64,000 nucleotides of DNA from Lachnospiraceae bacterium (GTDB lineage Bacteria; Bacillota; Clostridia; Lachnospirales; Lachnospiraceae). Both the position numbers and the translations under genes were made by a program. Where the stretch lies: NCBI GenBank assembly GCA_009774245.1, contig VSNM01000003.1, forward strand, positions 116,150 through 180,149, read 5' to 3'. A model generated the notes under the pieces. That model had not been told where the DNA came from, ran no database searches, and was given only the letters and a program-made list of their open reading frames with translations. Positions 25,568-34,119 of this stretch are shown here, piece by piece; position 1 is the stretch's first letter; the number at the start of each line of letters is the position of its first letter.

Positions 25568-26269
25568 CTACGGATTGAGTGACAATTCTTTCTTCCTTGC
25601 ATTCAATATCTTTCGCAGCTCCTTTTTTCTGGCGTCCAGGCTCTCGTCATCAATGTGCCGCAGTGCGCGAAGAGACAGGCGGATAGATTCCGCATCATCG
25701 TACCCGGAATAAATTTCTTTTAGAATGCCAAACAGCTCGTCATCGGCAATGACACAGGAGAGCATATTGTATTGATTCATCATGGACACAACGTCTATGG
25801 CAGCGTAAAAAATCTCCCCGACATAGGCCAGATCATCCGCAAAGAGCTCCTTTTGCTTTCTCAGCCAATAGAGCAGCATATTCGTGTCATTGTGCAATGC
25901 CGCCATGATCGCCGGATTCTTAAACGGCTTGGCAATATTGAGCGACAGGTTTTTCTCGATCACGACGCCCTGATCAAGCAGCCAATCCGCCTCCTGGGGA
26001 GAATGTGCCACATTCAATGCGTTTCCATTGAACATACTCGCCTTGCATGTCCAATGAATGTCTGCCCCCATCTCGCTGAGCGCCTTCGCAACAACAAACC
26101 GGCTGTGGAGCACCGCCGCAAGAAACAGGTTTGCCCCCGACAGGCACTCCGCATGTACGACCTCTGGTTCTTCTCGAATCTGGCGCAGTATTTCCTCATC
26201 CGATATCGTATTATCTCTGTATTGAGCTACAATAGCAGTAGCCTTTTTTCTTAGCTCCAATTCTGTCAT
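25568..26269 (-). CDS. Ankyrin-like repeat protein
   Basis: 233 residues from the ATG at 26269, preceded by AAAGGCGGTTGATTAAA. Repeat-like helices include NLFLAAVLHSRFVVAKALSE followed by MGADIHW, a typical ankyrin unit, and GNALNVAHSPQEADWLLDQG. Soluble. Such small ankyrin proteins often act as immunity or binding partners in polymorphic toxin loci. The partner is unknown. The basic C-terminus ARKKELRKILNARKKEL is a short internal duplication. Confidence 0.55.
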   Translation of the reverse strand: MTELELRKKATAIVAQYRDNTISDEEILRQIREEPEVVHAECLSGANLFLAAVLHSRFVVAKALSEMGADIHWTCKASMFNGNALNVAHSPQEADWLLDQGVVIEKNLSLNIAKPFKNPAIMAALHNDTNMLLYWLRKQKELFADDLAYVGEIFYAAIDVVSMMNQYNMLSCVIADDELFGILKEIYSGYDDAESIRLSLRALRHIDDESLDARKKELRKILNARKKELSLNP

Positions 26270-26322
26270 TTTAATCAACCGCCTTTCAAACACAACTCAT
26301 GTAACCCAGTCGCCCTTTTAAA

Positions 26323-26510
26323 TCAACTACAAATGGCAATATATTCTTCAGCCTTCTCCAAAAATTCTTTTACAAACTGAAGAAGCTCTTTCGTTTCTTC
26401 TTTATTCACAATGTAAAAATCATCGTAATCAGAAGCGTTTCTTATCCGATCTGTTCCCTTGCCCGCTCCATCCGTATGGAAATCAGGGCGTCATATTCTT
26501 TTTTGTCCAT
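26323..26510 (-). pseudogene. HEPN toxin gene with internal deletion
   Basis: The ATG at 26510 overlaps the nucleotidyltransferase gene and starts MDKKEYDALISIRMERA, the usual HEPN N-terminus. The reading frame then stops; in another frame the C-terminal end is readable (RNASDYDDFYIVNKEE, then EFLEKAEEYIA) to 26323. The central catalytic part (R-x4-6-H) is missing. The toxin half of a MNT-HEPN module has therefore been lost. Confidence 0.75.
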
Positions 26511-26868
26511 ACAGTAATATTCCTTCCTGTTCAATATTTTTAAAATATCCATACCAGCTTTTCTTTTCCTCGAATTCATCATAAGGGAGCAGGACAAAAT
26601 TTACTACTGCAAAATACCTTGAAGCAAGTTCTGTTGCAGTCTCATCAATTTGATCCGTATATTTCCAGGAGTCAGTTCGGCTCCCTCTCATAAGCAGCGC
26701 TATATCCACATCCGAAGATGCCTTGTAATCTCCCCGCGCACATGAACCATACAAAATTACCTTTACAAGATCTTTTTCCATAAAGTTTCGAACCATATCA
26801 GGAGCTTCCATTTTGATTTTTTCAACAATTTCATGCGTCAACCCTGTGGGATATGCCTGACTATTCAT
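26491..26868 (-). CDS. MNT-type nucleotidyltransferase (antitoxin of a MNT-HEPN pair)
   Basis: 125 residues. Carries the minimal nucleotidyltransferase signature GSCARGDYKASSDVDIALL with the two metal-binding Asp residues. In intact modules MNT modifies (AMPylates) the HEPN RNase and neutralises it. Here the HEPN gene, overlapping its 3' end, is internally deleted, leaving an orphan antitoxin. Confidence 0.85.
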   Translation of the reverse strand: MNSQAYPTGLTHEIVEKIKMEAPDMVRNFMEKDLVKVILYGSCARGDYKASSDVDIALLMRGSRTDSWKYTDQIDETATELASRYFAVVNFVLLPYDEFEEKKSWYGYFKNIEQEGILLYGQKRI

Positions 26869-27011
26869 ATGAATCCCTCCCTTGTAGGTTCATTATACTA
26901 ATTTGTCAAATGAGTGTCAATCAGAATAACCAGACCTATATGCTGTCAATCGCCATCCCTTTAAAAACCCTGTCGAAGCTTTTTATCTTAATTCACACAA
27001 ACTCAATTCAC

Positions 27012-27053
27012 GCAAAAAGCGGAAATCTTTTTATAAAGACTCCCGCTTTTTGC
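27012..27053 (-). terminator. Terminator of the coiled-coil protein gene
   Basis: GCAAAAAGCGG (27012-27022) pairs with CCGCTTTTTGC (27043-27053) around a 20-base AT-rich loop. It lies 40 bases beyond the stop of the gene at 27093 on the minus strand. Confidence 0.6.
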
Positions 27054-27092
27054 AAACTCCTCTTTCTTTCTCCCACTTCACACGCCTGCATT

Positions 27093-27590
27093 TTAGACGG
27101 TGATATCAATCTTTTTATCATCAGTATCCGCAGCCGATTCTACCGATACCGCCTTCCCTTCGTCTGTGTACATTTTCACGTCTGTCTTTTCCAGAGCAGA
27201 TACGGACTCTTCTTCTGTCCCGGAATCTTTTTTGAGCATCACTTTGCCCTCTTCGCTGATTTCCATGCCGTCTTTTTTCGTGGTGTCAGGCTTATTTTTC
27301 TCCTGGACTTTTTCCACGTAATCTTTTGCCTTTTCTCCGTTTTCCTGAGCCTTTTTCCGCCTGGCTTCCTGTTCCTTGCGCTCCTCTTCCAGCTCCTTCC
27401 CAAGTTGTTCCTGCGCCCTGTCGCTGCACTCGTGCGCTTTTTCCCGAAATTCTGTGACGTACCCCATGGCGCGCTTCATCGTCTCGGTATCTCCCTTGAG
27501 CTCTGCCGCCTTAAATACCCGCATCGGCGTCCGCGTCAGTTTCATATTCAGACTTGCTCCGATCAGCCCTTCCATACTTCCAGCTTTCAT
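27093..27590 (-). CDS. Charged coiled-coil protein, function unknown
   Basis: 165 residues from the ATG at 27590, chosen because AGGAGG lies directly upstream; the frame extends 16 codons further without a site. Begins MKAGSMEGLIGASLNMKLTR, then a long Glu/Lys/Arg-rich coiled coil at about 45-110 and an acidic tail. No family recognised. It lies beside a sensor kinase on the same strand but with its own upstream gap. Confidence 0.65.
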   Translation of the reverse strand: MKAGSMEGLIGASLNMKLTRTPMRVFKAAELKGDTETMKRAMGYVTEFREKAHECSDRAQEQLGKELEEERKEQEARRKKAQENGEKAKDYVEKVQEKNKPDTTKKDGMEISEEGKVMLKKDSGTEEESVSALEKTDVKMYTDEGKAVSVESAADTDDKKIDITV

Positions 27591-27722
27591 GACAATCCTC
27601 CTCTCTGAATCCGCATTTTTGATGATTCTCAATATCATTTTCGGACGCGCAAAAGCACTCTATTATAAAAATGACATATTCGGTTCATTTCATGTCATAT
27701 ATGGTCTAAAAAATCATAATTT

Positions 27723-29099
27723 CTATACGACAACCGGCAAAAGGATTGATACTTCAAAGCAGGCGTCTGTCACCTTGATGTCCAGAATGCCCTTTTCTTT
27801 CTGGACGATTTTATAGACATTCCACAGCCCTGTTCCCCAGTCCCGCCTTCCAAAATCCCTCTGCGCCATTTCCGCCGCCACCGAATTTTTGACGCTGATG
27901 ACCAGATTTTTTTTCACGACTTCTGCCTGGACATAAATGAATTTCTCCTGTGCGGCACCTGCTGCCTGGATGGCATTGTCAAGGATATTTCCCCATATGA
28001 TGCACAGGTCATATTCGTCGATCGCAAGCGGTCTGGTGATATTGACACTGCAGTCAAACACGATGCCCCTCTGTCCCGCCGTCTGCCTTTTTGTATTGAT
28101 GATGGCATTCACGACGCTGTTTCCCGTCTCTATATCTTCTTCACCAACCAGTCCGGCACTGCAGATTTTTGACAAATATTCTTTGAGCCTGTCCCATTCT
28201 CCCTGCTCTGCCAGAACTGACATGCTGATAAAATGATTTTTCAGATCATGCCGCACGTTCGCCTGTTTTCTGTATTGTTCCAGTATGCCCTGATAGCGGC
28301 TGATCTCCATTTTGCGCAGATTGTCGACTGCAATATACCCGATCAGCCTGTTGATACCAAAAAGCAGCGACATGCTGATCACCATGCACAGGGCGGATAT
28401 CGTCAACACTTCCAGATGTGTGAGCAGTTCATTGTGCGTGATGTCCCAATATTCCGCCCCATTGTCAGACACCATCACAATTCCCCGCGTGATGCCAAAA
28501 TTGCACAGGTCGATCAAAATCAGCAGCAGACCTACAACTGAAAACAGGACTTTGCCGCCCCCGCGCAGTAAATTCCCCTCTGCCAGTGTTGTCCTGCCAA
28601 AAAGCAGATACAAGCAGACAAAAGTACACAAAAAGGATACAGCCGATAGGAGATAGGACGACTGCCGGTTATTCAAAAACAGAATATTAAAAATTGATAG
28701 TACTGAATTGATACCATTCCACACAAACTCCCATACCGCGACCAGCACACACGACAGTCCTGCCTTTTCCCACCCGTTTCCACAAAATGAATCGCGTAAG
28801 AAAGAGCGCCACCCAAGCGGGGACTGCCCTTCTCCACTTCTCGCCGGGCACGCCATGCGCTGCCTTAGCGGCATATTTTTTCTGCATGAGGCTGCGCACA
28901 AGAACAGAATCAGCACTGCCTGCTGCAAAACAGAATAAACCATATAATTTCCTGCCGCCCATACTTGCACTACAGTCAGCAGGCAAAGGCAGCAGACGTA
29001 TTTCCACACGCCGCCCCTCTTTCGGAAAAAGATGCTGCCAAGCTTCCCCAGGCTTATGAGCCATAGCATATAGACAGGTATGCTCAAAATAAACAACAT
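27723..29099 (-). CDS. AgrC-like GHKL sensor histidine kinase
   Basis: 458 residues. The N-terminal half has about six membrane helices. The C-terminal half has YRKQANVRHDLKNHFISM (phospho-His in the HDLKNH motif of AgrC-type kinases) and a GHKL ATPase with NILDNAIQAA and WGTGLWNVYKIV. Such kinases sense cyclic peptides and signal to LytTR regulators. Between helices, about residues 72-95 are encoded by a copy of hairpin repeat B (28831-28898), giving an unusual Cys/Arg-rich insert. The start overlaps a truncated response regulator, so both the kinase N-terminus and its partner were altered by a deletion. Confidence 0.8.
   Translation of the reverse strand: MLFILSIPVYMLWLISLGKLGSIFFRKRGGVWKYVCCLCLLTVVQVWAAGNYMVYSVLQQAVLILFLCAASCRKNMPLRQRMACPARSGEGQSPLGWRSFLRDSFCGNGWEKAGLSCVLVAVWEFVWNGINSVLSIFNILFLNNRQSSYLLSAVSFLCTFVCLYLLFGRTTLAEGNLLRGGGKVLFSVVGLLLILIDLCNFGITRGIVMVSDNGAEYWDITHNELLTHLEVLTISALCMVISMSLLFGINRLIGYIAVDNLRKMEISRYQGILEQYRKQANVRHDLKNHFISMSVLAEQGEWDRLKEYLSKICSAGLVGEEDIETGNSVVNAIINTKRQTAGQRGIVFDCSVNITRPLAIDEYDLCIIWGNILDNAIQAAGAAQEKFIYVQAEVVKKNLVISVKNSVAAEMAQRDFGRRDWGTGLWNVYKIVQKEKGILDIKVTDACFEVSILLPVVV
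28831..28898. repeat. Hairpin repeat family B, copy 2 (inside a kinase ORF)
   Basis: TCTCCACTTCTCGCC leads into CGCCATGCGC, the inner stem GCTGC-CTTA-GCGGC, the conserved GCATATTTTTTCTGCATGAGG and CTGCGCA. It matches the copies at 14312 and 51912. It is read in frame by the AgrC-like kinase. Confidence 0.6.
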
Positions 29100-29284
29100 C
29101 TCTTAATGTCAAGAAAAATCATGTCAAAATTTTCCTTGCTGTCAAGCAATTCCTGTCCGCTGATATATTTTTTGATTACACCTTCCATACCGGACTGTCC
29201 CAGTAGCTCCCTGATCTGTTTCGCGATATTAACGCACTCCATCGGCATATCATCACACACTGCCAGCAGTAACAATTTTAGCAC
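29084..29284 (-). pseudogene. LytTR-type response regulator, truncated receiver domain
   Basis: A GTG start at 29284 gives a receiver N-terminus: LAVCDDMPMECVNIAKQI with the acidic pair, then ENFDMIFLDIK including the phospho-acceptor Asp. The frame ends a few codons later (RCCLF) where it runs into the kinase gene. The rest of the receiver and the LytTR DNA-binding domain are gone, so it cannot act as a regulator. Confidence 0.75.
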
Positions 29285-29310
29285 TCCCTACCACACGATT
29301 TCTGTTTTTT

Positions 29311-30414
29311 CTAAAAATATTCCGGATTCATAAAGGGCACCACCAGACTGACAACCTCCCCATTTCCGTCCAGTCCCCAGTATCCGCTGAAAATGCCATC
29401 CCCCATGCCGCTTGTGAAAAAGACAATCTTCTGTCCCGTTTCCGGCAGCTGCCACTGGAGGAAATCACCGCACCCACGCTGCAGTTCGGGATTTGCCTCG
29501 CGGCTCTTCTGGAAGAGAGCGGCAAAATAGTCTGTGTACTTGTTTTTTCCGGGGTTTTCTTTCTCCCATTTTTCTATAAATATCTGAAAATCCTTTGATG
29601 TTTCCACGTCTGCAAAGCAGGCAAGACCTGCATCTACACCGAAAAAAGTCCAGACATTCGGCTTGCCGAGATCCTCTAATCTGCCCCCTTTTTGCACGGC
29701 AATCTCATAGCGCTCAGCCTGTCCGTCTGCAATCCGAAGCTTTGCCGCGGCGATCCGCACACCTGCAATCTGGGAAAGGCACAAGGACAATTCGACGGGA
29801 TAACTTCCTGCCGGGATTCTCCTGTCCAGAACAGTCTCGTACTTGGTTCCCAGATAGGACAGCGGATCTGCGAGCACGACTTCTCCTGTGGGAAAATCAA
29901 CTACCCCTGCCTGCACCATTTTGAGCTTATCACTTTCCGTAAACAGCATCTGAAAAAATTCGACTGGATAGCTCTCCTGATTTAAAAATTTCAGATTCTT
30001 CTCAAAAGCGATCTGCGCCGGATGCTTTACAGGCTCACGGATTTCCTTTCCGGTCTTGGTGTCCACAAAATATTTTCCCGTCTTATCTGAACAAAACTCC
30101 AGATCACTGCCCACAGGCATGTAAAATACATTTACTACTGTCGGCTCAATATTTGCCAGCGTGTTGAAATCGACGATCTCCATATTTTCGACATTGTTCA
30201 CATACTCCTGCGTATCCGTGTCCCCAAATGCCACCCAGCCATTGCCGTATTCGCTTTCATCGCGAAACAGCCATTTCAGTTTCGCCTTGCCGCTCAGTAT
30301 CGATTTGCTGACGATTGTTCCTCCTGCCCCGCTGATGTAGTCCTTCATTTCTGACGGTTTCTTATTTGATGATTTCTTATTCGACGATTTCTGTTTCTTG
30401 TTTTTCCCCAACAT
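29311..30414 (-). CDS. Imm33 (DUF2185) - DUF4241 fusion, immunity-like protein
   Basis: 367 residues from the ATG at 30414 (GGAGGG 10 bases upstream; 28 extra codons upstream lack a site). After a Lys-rich start, about 25-120 matches DUF2185/Imm33 (GGTIVSKSILSGKAKLKWLF, then GNGWVAFGDTDTQEYV). About 140-365 matches DUF4241 (DFPTGEVVLADPLSYL, GSYPVELSLC, and the closing FTSGMGDGIFSGYWGLD). Both families occur as immunity proteins in polymorphic toxin loci. No toxin is visible here. Soluble and cytoplasmic. Confidence 0.8.
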   Translation of the reverse strand: MLGKNKKQKSSNKKSSNKKPSEMKDYISGAGGTIVSKSILSGKAKLKWLFRDESEYGNGWVAFGDTDTQEYVNNVENMEIVDFNTLANIEPTVVNVFYMPVGSDLEFCSDKTGKYFVDTKTGKEIREPVKHPAQIAFEKNLKFLNQESYPVEFFQMLFTESDKLKMVQAGVVDFPTGEVVLADPLSYLGTKYETVLDRRIPAGSYPVELSLCLSQIAGVRIAAAKLRIADGQAERYEIAVQKGGRLEDLGKPNVWTFFGVDAGLACFADVETSKDFQIFIEKWEKENPGKNKYTDYFAALFQKSREANPELQRGCGDFLQWQLPETGQKIVFFTSGMGDGIFSGYWGLDGNGEVVSLVVPFMNPEYF

Positions 30415-30527
30415 AAGCTTGCGTCCCTCCAATCTCCTTTTGCCATAATGGCAATACCAAAAAACTGTTCTCCAAATCTTTATTACCTTTGAAGTCATTC
30501 CAAATAACTTAGAAGCTGTTCAGCCTA

Positions 30528-30687
30528 GAGCGTGTTTGAAAAATGCTTTCCATCAGATGTGCGTCACAATTTGCGGGAGATTTGCACCAAATGAAGGGCG
30601 CATAGCGGGCTATGTAACCTGAATTTGGTGTAAATATCACGCAAAGCGGGGCGTGCAGATGATGGGAATGATTTTTCAAACACGCTC
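30528..30687. mobile_element. 160-bp MITE-like element with TA target duplication
   Basis: The ends GAGCGTGTTTGAAAAAT (30528-30544) and ATTTTTCAAACACGCTC (30671-30687) are perfect inverted repeats, and subterminal ATGCTTTCCATC and GATGGGAATGAT are related. TA lies at both outer borders (30526-30527, 30688-30689). TA duplication is typical of IS630/mariner-type or some IS5-type transposases. No coding capacity; it lies just past the methyltransferase stop. Confidence 0.75.
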
Positions 30688-30697
30688 TAGTACACCA

Positions 30698-31369
30698 TTA
30701 TTTCACTGCCACAATCACAGAAAATTTCTGACAGGAATAGACACATGTAACGCCCTTGAATTTACACGCTCTAAGCATATCTATCTCCTGCCCGGCAGAA
30801 CACTCCCTGTCCAGCTTCCGGCGCTCCTTCCACAGTGTTATATCGCTGTCCGTCAGTCCGTTATCTGCTAGCTGACCTTCCCAATAGGTGTCAAACCAGC
30901 GGTTCATTGCCGGCTGCCCTGCGCAAAACTGGTCATAGTTGACGAATAAACCGCCCTCTGGCAGTCTGTCATATATCTTTGCAAACAATTCCATTTTCTC
31001 CCCATCTTCCAGATGATGAATGGACAGCGCAGAGATCACCGCGTCAAACATACCGTCCGGCAATTTCTGAATGTAGTTTTCCGCCTGGTACGATATGTTC
31101 TGAATCCCGTTAAATCTCCTTCGGGCAACATTGAGCATCTCCTCCGCGATGTCCACAAGCACATACCCCGCATTGGGAAACTGCTGATACCAAAAATATG
31201 TCAGCAGTCCCGTTCCTGCGCCCAGATCAATAATCCGTCCAGGATTGCCAATGTTAGCCGCGACAAACTGGGTTGTATTTCTGTAAAAATCATCAAAACA
31301 TGGTATAAATTTTCTCCGTTTGCTGTCATACTCTTCCGCGATGATATTAAATTGTTGTTCGATATCCAT
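30698..31369 (-). CDS. Class I SAM-dependent methyltransferase
   Basis: 223 residues from the ATG at 31369, with GGAGACAGTGCAAA upstream. SAM-binding motif I is IIDLGAGTGLLTYFW, motif II VLVDIAEEMLN, and the post-motif FDAVISALSIHHL is typical of small-molecule methyltransferases. The substrate is unknown. The open frame continues far upstream into the Nudix gene but has no start signal there. A MITE follows 10 bases after the stop. Confidence 0.88.
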   Translation of the reverse strand: MDIEQQFNIIAEEYDSKRRKFIPCFDDFYRNTTQFVAANIGNPGRIIDLGAGTGLLTYFWYQQFPNAGYVLVDIAEEMLNVARRRFNGIQNISYQAENYIQKLPDGMFDAVISALSIHHLEDGEKMELFAKIYDRLPEGGLFVNYDQFCAGQPAMNRWFDTYWEGQLADNGLTDSDITLWKERRKLDRECSAGQEIDMLRACKFKGVTCVYSCQKFSVIVAVK

Positions 31370-31388
31370 TTTGCACTGTCTCCTTTTT

Positions 31389-32009
31389 TTAATCAAACAA
31401 AGCTTCCCACGTTTCTGCCCCCATTGCCCGAAAACACATCTCAATCTGCTCTCTGTTATTTTTTTCCTCTGCAAGACAGGGCAATTCGTCAATGCCAAAA
31501 TAGTCAAAACCAGTCGTCTCAATATTTGAGACAAACGCCCCTCCAACGACTTCACATTGCATAAAGATTTTACACACTTTATACGCGTAAATCGGCAGGT
31601 TGTGTTTTTCCCTGTCCTGTACCGCGATAATCCTTTTCACGATCACATCAAGCCCCGCCTCTTCCTTGACTTCCTTGATCGTATTTTCCTCGACCGAAAC
31701 ATTGACATCCACCCAGCCGCCCGGCAATGCCCATGTGCCGTTTGCTTCATGGACAAGCAGTATTTTTCCCTCTTTAAAGATAGCCGCCCGGGTATCTATC
31801 TTGGGTGTCTGATATCCCACATCGCTGCAGAACAGATCTTTTACTTTTTCAAGCGGTATCTCTGACTGGAAGCTTACCATTTCCGCCGCGATTTCCCTAA
31901 TGCGCTCATATCTTTCAAGCTCATACTGGTCCTTGCAGTAAAATAATCCCGCCTGCGCCAGACTTTGCAGTTCGACCGCCCACTGTAACCACTTTTCGTT
32001 TGTTTCCAT
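31389..32009 (-). CDS. Nudix hydrolase
   Basis: 206 residues with an N-terminal DUF4342-like/NUDIX-associated helical region (LQSLAQAGLFYCKDQYELER, shared by ADP-ribose-type pyrophosphatases) and a Nudix box GGWVDVNVSVEEN followed by EVKEEAGLDV, where Lys replaces the usual Arg of REUxEE. It hydrolyses a nucleoside-diphosphate derivative; the substrate is unknown. About 20 bases upstream of the methyltransferase on the same strand. Confidence 0.9.
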   Translation of the reverse strand: METNEKWLQWAVELQSLAQAGLFYCKDQYELERYERIREIAAEMVSFQSEIPLEKVKDLFCSDVGYQTPKIDTRAAIFKEGKILLVHEANGTWALPGGWVDVNVSVEENTIKEVKEEAGLDVIVKRIIAVQDREKHNLPIYAYKVCKIFMQCEVVGGAFVSNIETTGFDYFGIDELPCLAEEKNNREQIEMCFRAMGAETWEALFD

Positions 32010-32034
32010 AAAATACTCCTCTCAAGCTTTAATA

Positions 32035-32355
32035 TTAACCTAAACTTACATTGGTTAAAAACACAAGTCCATGAAGCCCCGAACCGATCAAGCTTTTCTC
32101 TTCGCATATACTCAGATGCAGTTCCATATATTTCTCAATATTTTCTTTGCGGGCTTTATTAAAATCCGCGCACCGCATGAGAGGGTTTCCATCAGACGTT
32201 ATATGGCGCAGTATGGTGAGCTTGTATTTCTCCGCCATTGCTTCGATTTCTCCCGGCATCATATATACGAAGGAGTCGCCGGTGCTTTTCGCCCTGTAAC
32301 ACTGTAATATTTCATTGATATTCTCTAATCCGGGCATTAAGTTCATATACAGCAC
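32035..32355 (-). pseudogene. C-terminal remnant of a second SAM methyltransferase
   Basis: About 100 codons matching the end of class I methyltransferases: MMPGEIEAMAEKYKLTILRH, then ELHLSICEEKSLIGSGLHGL. The SAM-binding N-terminal half is absent. It begins only 18 bases past the aldo-keto reductase stop with no ribosome site. Confidence 0.65.
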
Positions 32356-32373
32356 CGCTATCAGATTGATATG

Positions 32374-33453
32374 TTATAAATGCCCCACAGCATAGTCCCT
32401 GACCAGCCTCTCCACCCTCTGCATCTCCTGCGGAATCCGTATTTTCCGCGGACACGCATCCATGCAGGGCATCTCCACACACGCGCGGCAGTGTCTTGCA
32501 CTCGTGGCAATCCCAAGCCCCAGTTTTTTTAACGCCCAGTAATCCTTTCCCATGTGGAAATACTGATATTGGCGAAACAGCGTATGAACCTCTGTCCCAT
32601 ACGGGCAGACGCACCGCTGGCACCTGTCGCACGGAATCGGTGAATATTCTTTTTCCAGTACAGTAAGCCCCTCCTCAAAGGATGGAAAATCTGTGTCCTG
32701 TACTCCGGCGTCCCACCCCATAGCGACGTCTACCTGCTCTTTCGTGCCAAGTCCGATCAAAGCGCTTGATATGGGATAAGAAAGCACAAAACGAATCAGC
32801 GTCTGCTCGGAAAAGCGCGCCGGAAGAAGTCCCGCGGCATACACCTTGTTCACCAGAAAACCCTTCCCGCGAAAGACCGCCTCCTCCCGAACCCTGTCCA
32901 GCATGCCCCGCTCCAACAAATTCCCGCTGCCCTGCAGCACATCCACGCGGTCATCAAGCGCCCCGCGCAACAGAATATCATAATAGTGCGTTGCAAGCCC
33001 TGCGCAACGAATCTTTCCCTCGGCTTTCAACTCCATAAGTGCGTCCAGCGCGCCGCCCCTGCCAAACACTTCCGCCTCGTGAGCCGCATCAACCTGATGG
33101 ACAAAATAGATGTCCGGTGTCGTCCCCAGATTCTCACAGGAAGTCTCCACCGCATTGTACATCTCACTGCCGCCAAAAAAACGTGCCTTGTCGGAAATAA
33201 TAATCCGATCCCGCCCCACGCGCGCCGCAAATTTCCCGAGTTTGATCTCCGCGTCCCCATACTCGGGCACGATCGCGGTATCATATAAATTGCAGCCAAG
33301 CCTGTACGCATGCTCCATCACTGCCAATGCCTCGTCCTCACTCAGATCAAAATAATCCGGCAGCACCGGCACATTTCCCTGTAAAATGGGAATCGTGCCA
33401 AAGCCGATTTCCGACACCCTAAGCCCCGTACTTCCCAATATGCGGTAATACAT
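32374..33453 (-). CDS. Aldo/keto reductase with 4Fe-4S cluster motifs
   Basis: 359 residues. The N-terminal 270 residues are an AKR barrel: LGSTGLRVSEIGFGT, NLYDTAIVPEYGDAE (catalytic Asp/Tyr region), DKARFF (Lys) and FVHQVD (His). The C-terminal 80 residues carry two cysteine clusters, CDRCQRCVCPYG and CRACVEMPCMDACPRKI, fitting an iron-sulfur domain found in many anaerobe AKRs. Likely an oxidoreductase coupled to ferredoxin-type electrons. Substrate unknown. Confidence 0.9.
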   Translation of the reverse strand: MYYRILGSTGLRVSEIGFGTIPILQGNVPVLPDYFDLSEDEALAVMEHAYRLGCNLYDTAIVPEYGDAEIKLGKFAARVGRDRIIISDKARFFGGSEMYNAVETSCENLGTTPDIYFVHQVDAAHEAEVFGRGGALDALMELKAEGKIRCAGLATHYYDILLRGALDDRVDVLQGSGNLLERGMLDRVREEAVFRGKGFLVNKVYAAGLLPARFSEQTLIRFVLSYPISSALIGLGTKEQVDVAMGWDAGVQDTDFPSFEEGLTVLEKEYSPIPCDRCQRCVCPYGTEVHTLFRQYQYFHMGKDYWALKKLGLGIATSARHCRACVEMPCMDACPRKIRIPQEMQRVERLVRDYAVGHL

Positions 33454-33485
33454 TATTGTATCTCCTACTTTTCAATAAAACCTTG

Positions 33486-34112
33486 TCACAACCCCAAACC
33501 CCCGATGACAGAACGCGCCGTCTTGGGTACCATGTTCGTATCCGCGGTATCGTTTGACACATTTGCCAACAGCACAAATTGGTAATCCATGTATTCCCAG
33601 GAGGCTGTCATAACTTTCCCGTCCGCGGAATGCTGCACCTTGATGTATACTGTCTGTCCTGAAGCGGTATCGCCCATCCATGTCTCTTCCTCCGACTCAT
33701 CGAATGCAGTATCCGATAAATCCAATATACTTTCCCTGCCAGCCGTCAGGATACAGTCGCCTCCCAGACTCTCATCATAATAGTCAATCCGCAAACTGTC
33801 CTCTCCCGGCTGGGAGTACTCCACATTTTTTATCCAGTCAAATCCAGGCAGCAAAACAGGAAACCCAAGTGCCCGCTCCTGCGCCACCTGTTCCAAGTCC
33901 GATTCATTTTGCGTAATATTTTCCTGTTCTGCTGCCTGTTCCGAGTCCGGTTCATTTTGCATGATAGTTTCCTGCACTGCCACCTGTTTCATGTCCGATT
34001 CATTTTGCGTGGCAGCTTCCACCGCTGATTCTGTATCCGCTCTCCCTGATGAACACGCCGTTAAAAAAACTGACAGCAGCAACATTGACAGTCCTATTTT
34101 CTTTTTCATCAT
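33486..34112 (-). CDS. Lipoprotein with a three-unit 16-residue repeat
   Basis: 208 residues from 34112 (ATGATG after GAGGAGAAA). A lipoprotein signal peptide ends in LTAC with lipidated Cys20. Residues about 35-82 contain three tandem units built on TQNESDMKQVAVQE (QNE, D and Q positions kept). The remaining domain (PGFDWIKNVEYSQPGEDSLR onward) has no recognised family. Probably anchored on the outside of the membrane. It starts 8 bases after the LRR gene stop, so it belongs to the same operon. Confidence 0.75.
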   Translation of the reverse strand: MMKKKIGLSMLLLSVFLTACSSGRADTESAVEAATQNESDMKQVAVQETIMQNEPDSEQAAEQENITQNESDLEQVAQERALGFPVLLPGFDWIKNVEYSQPGEDSLRIDYYDESLGGDCILTAGRESILDLSDTAFDESEEETWMGDTASGQTVYIKVQHSADGKVMTASWEYMDYQFVLLANVSNDTADTNMVPKTARSVIGGLGL

Positions 34113-34119
34113 TTTCTCC

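Noticed and set aside
30415..30498. N-terminal extension of the Imm33-DUF4241 protein
   Set aside because: The extension has no ribosome site, and its composition is unlike the rest; ATG at 30414 has GGAGGG upstream.
31370..31555. 62-codon N-terminal extension of the methyltransferase
   Set aside because: It lies within the Nudix gene in another frame; the ATG at 31369 has a good ribosome site and matches the family start.
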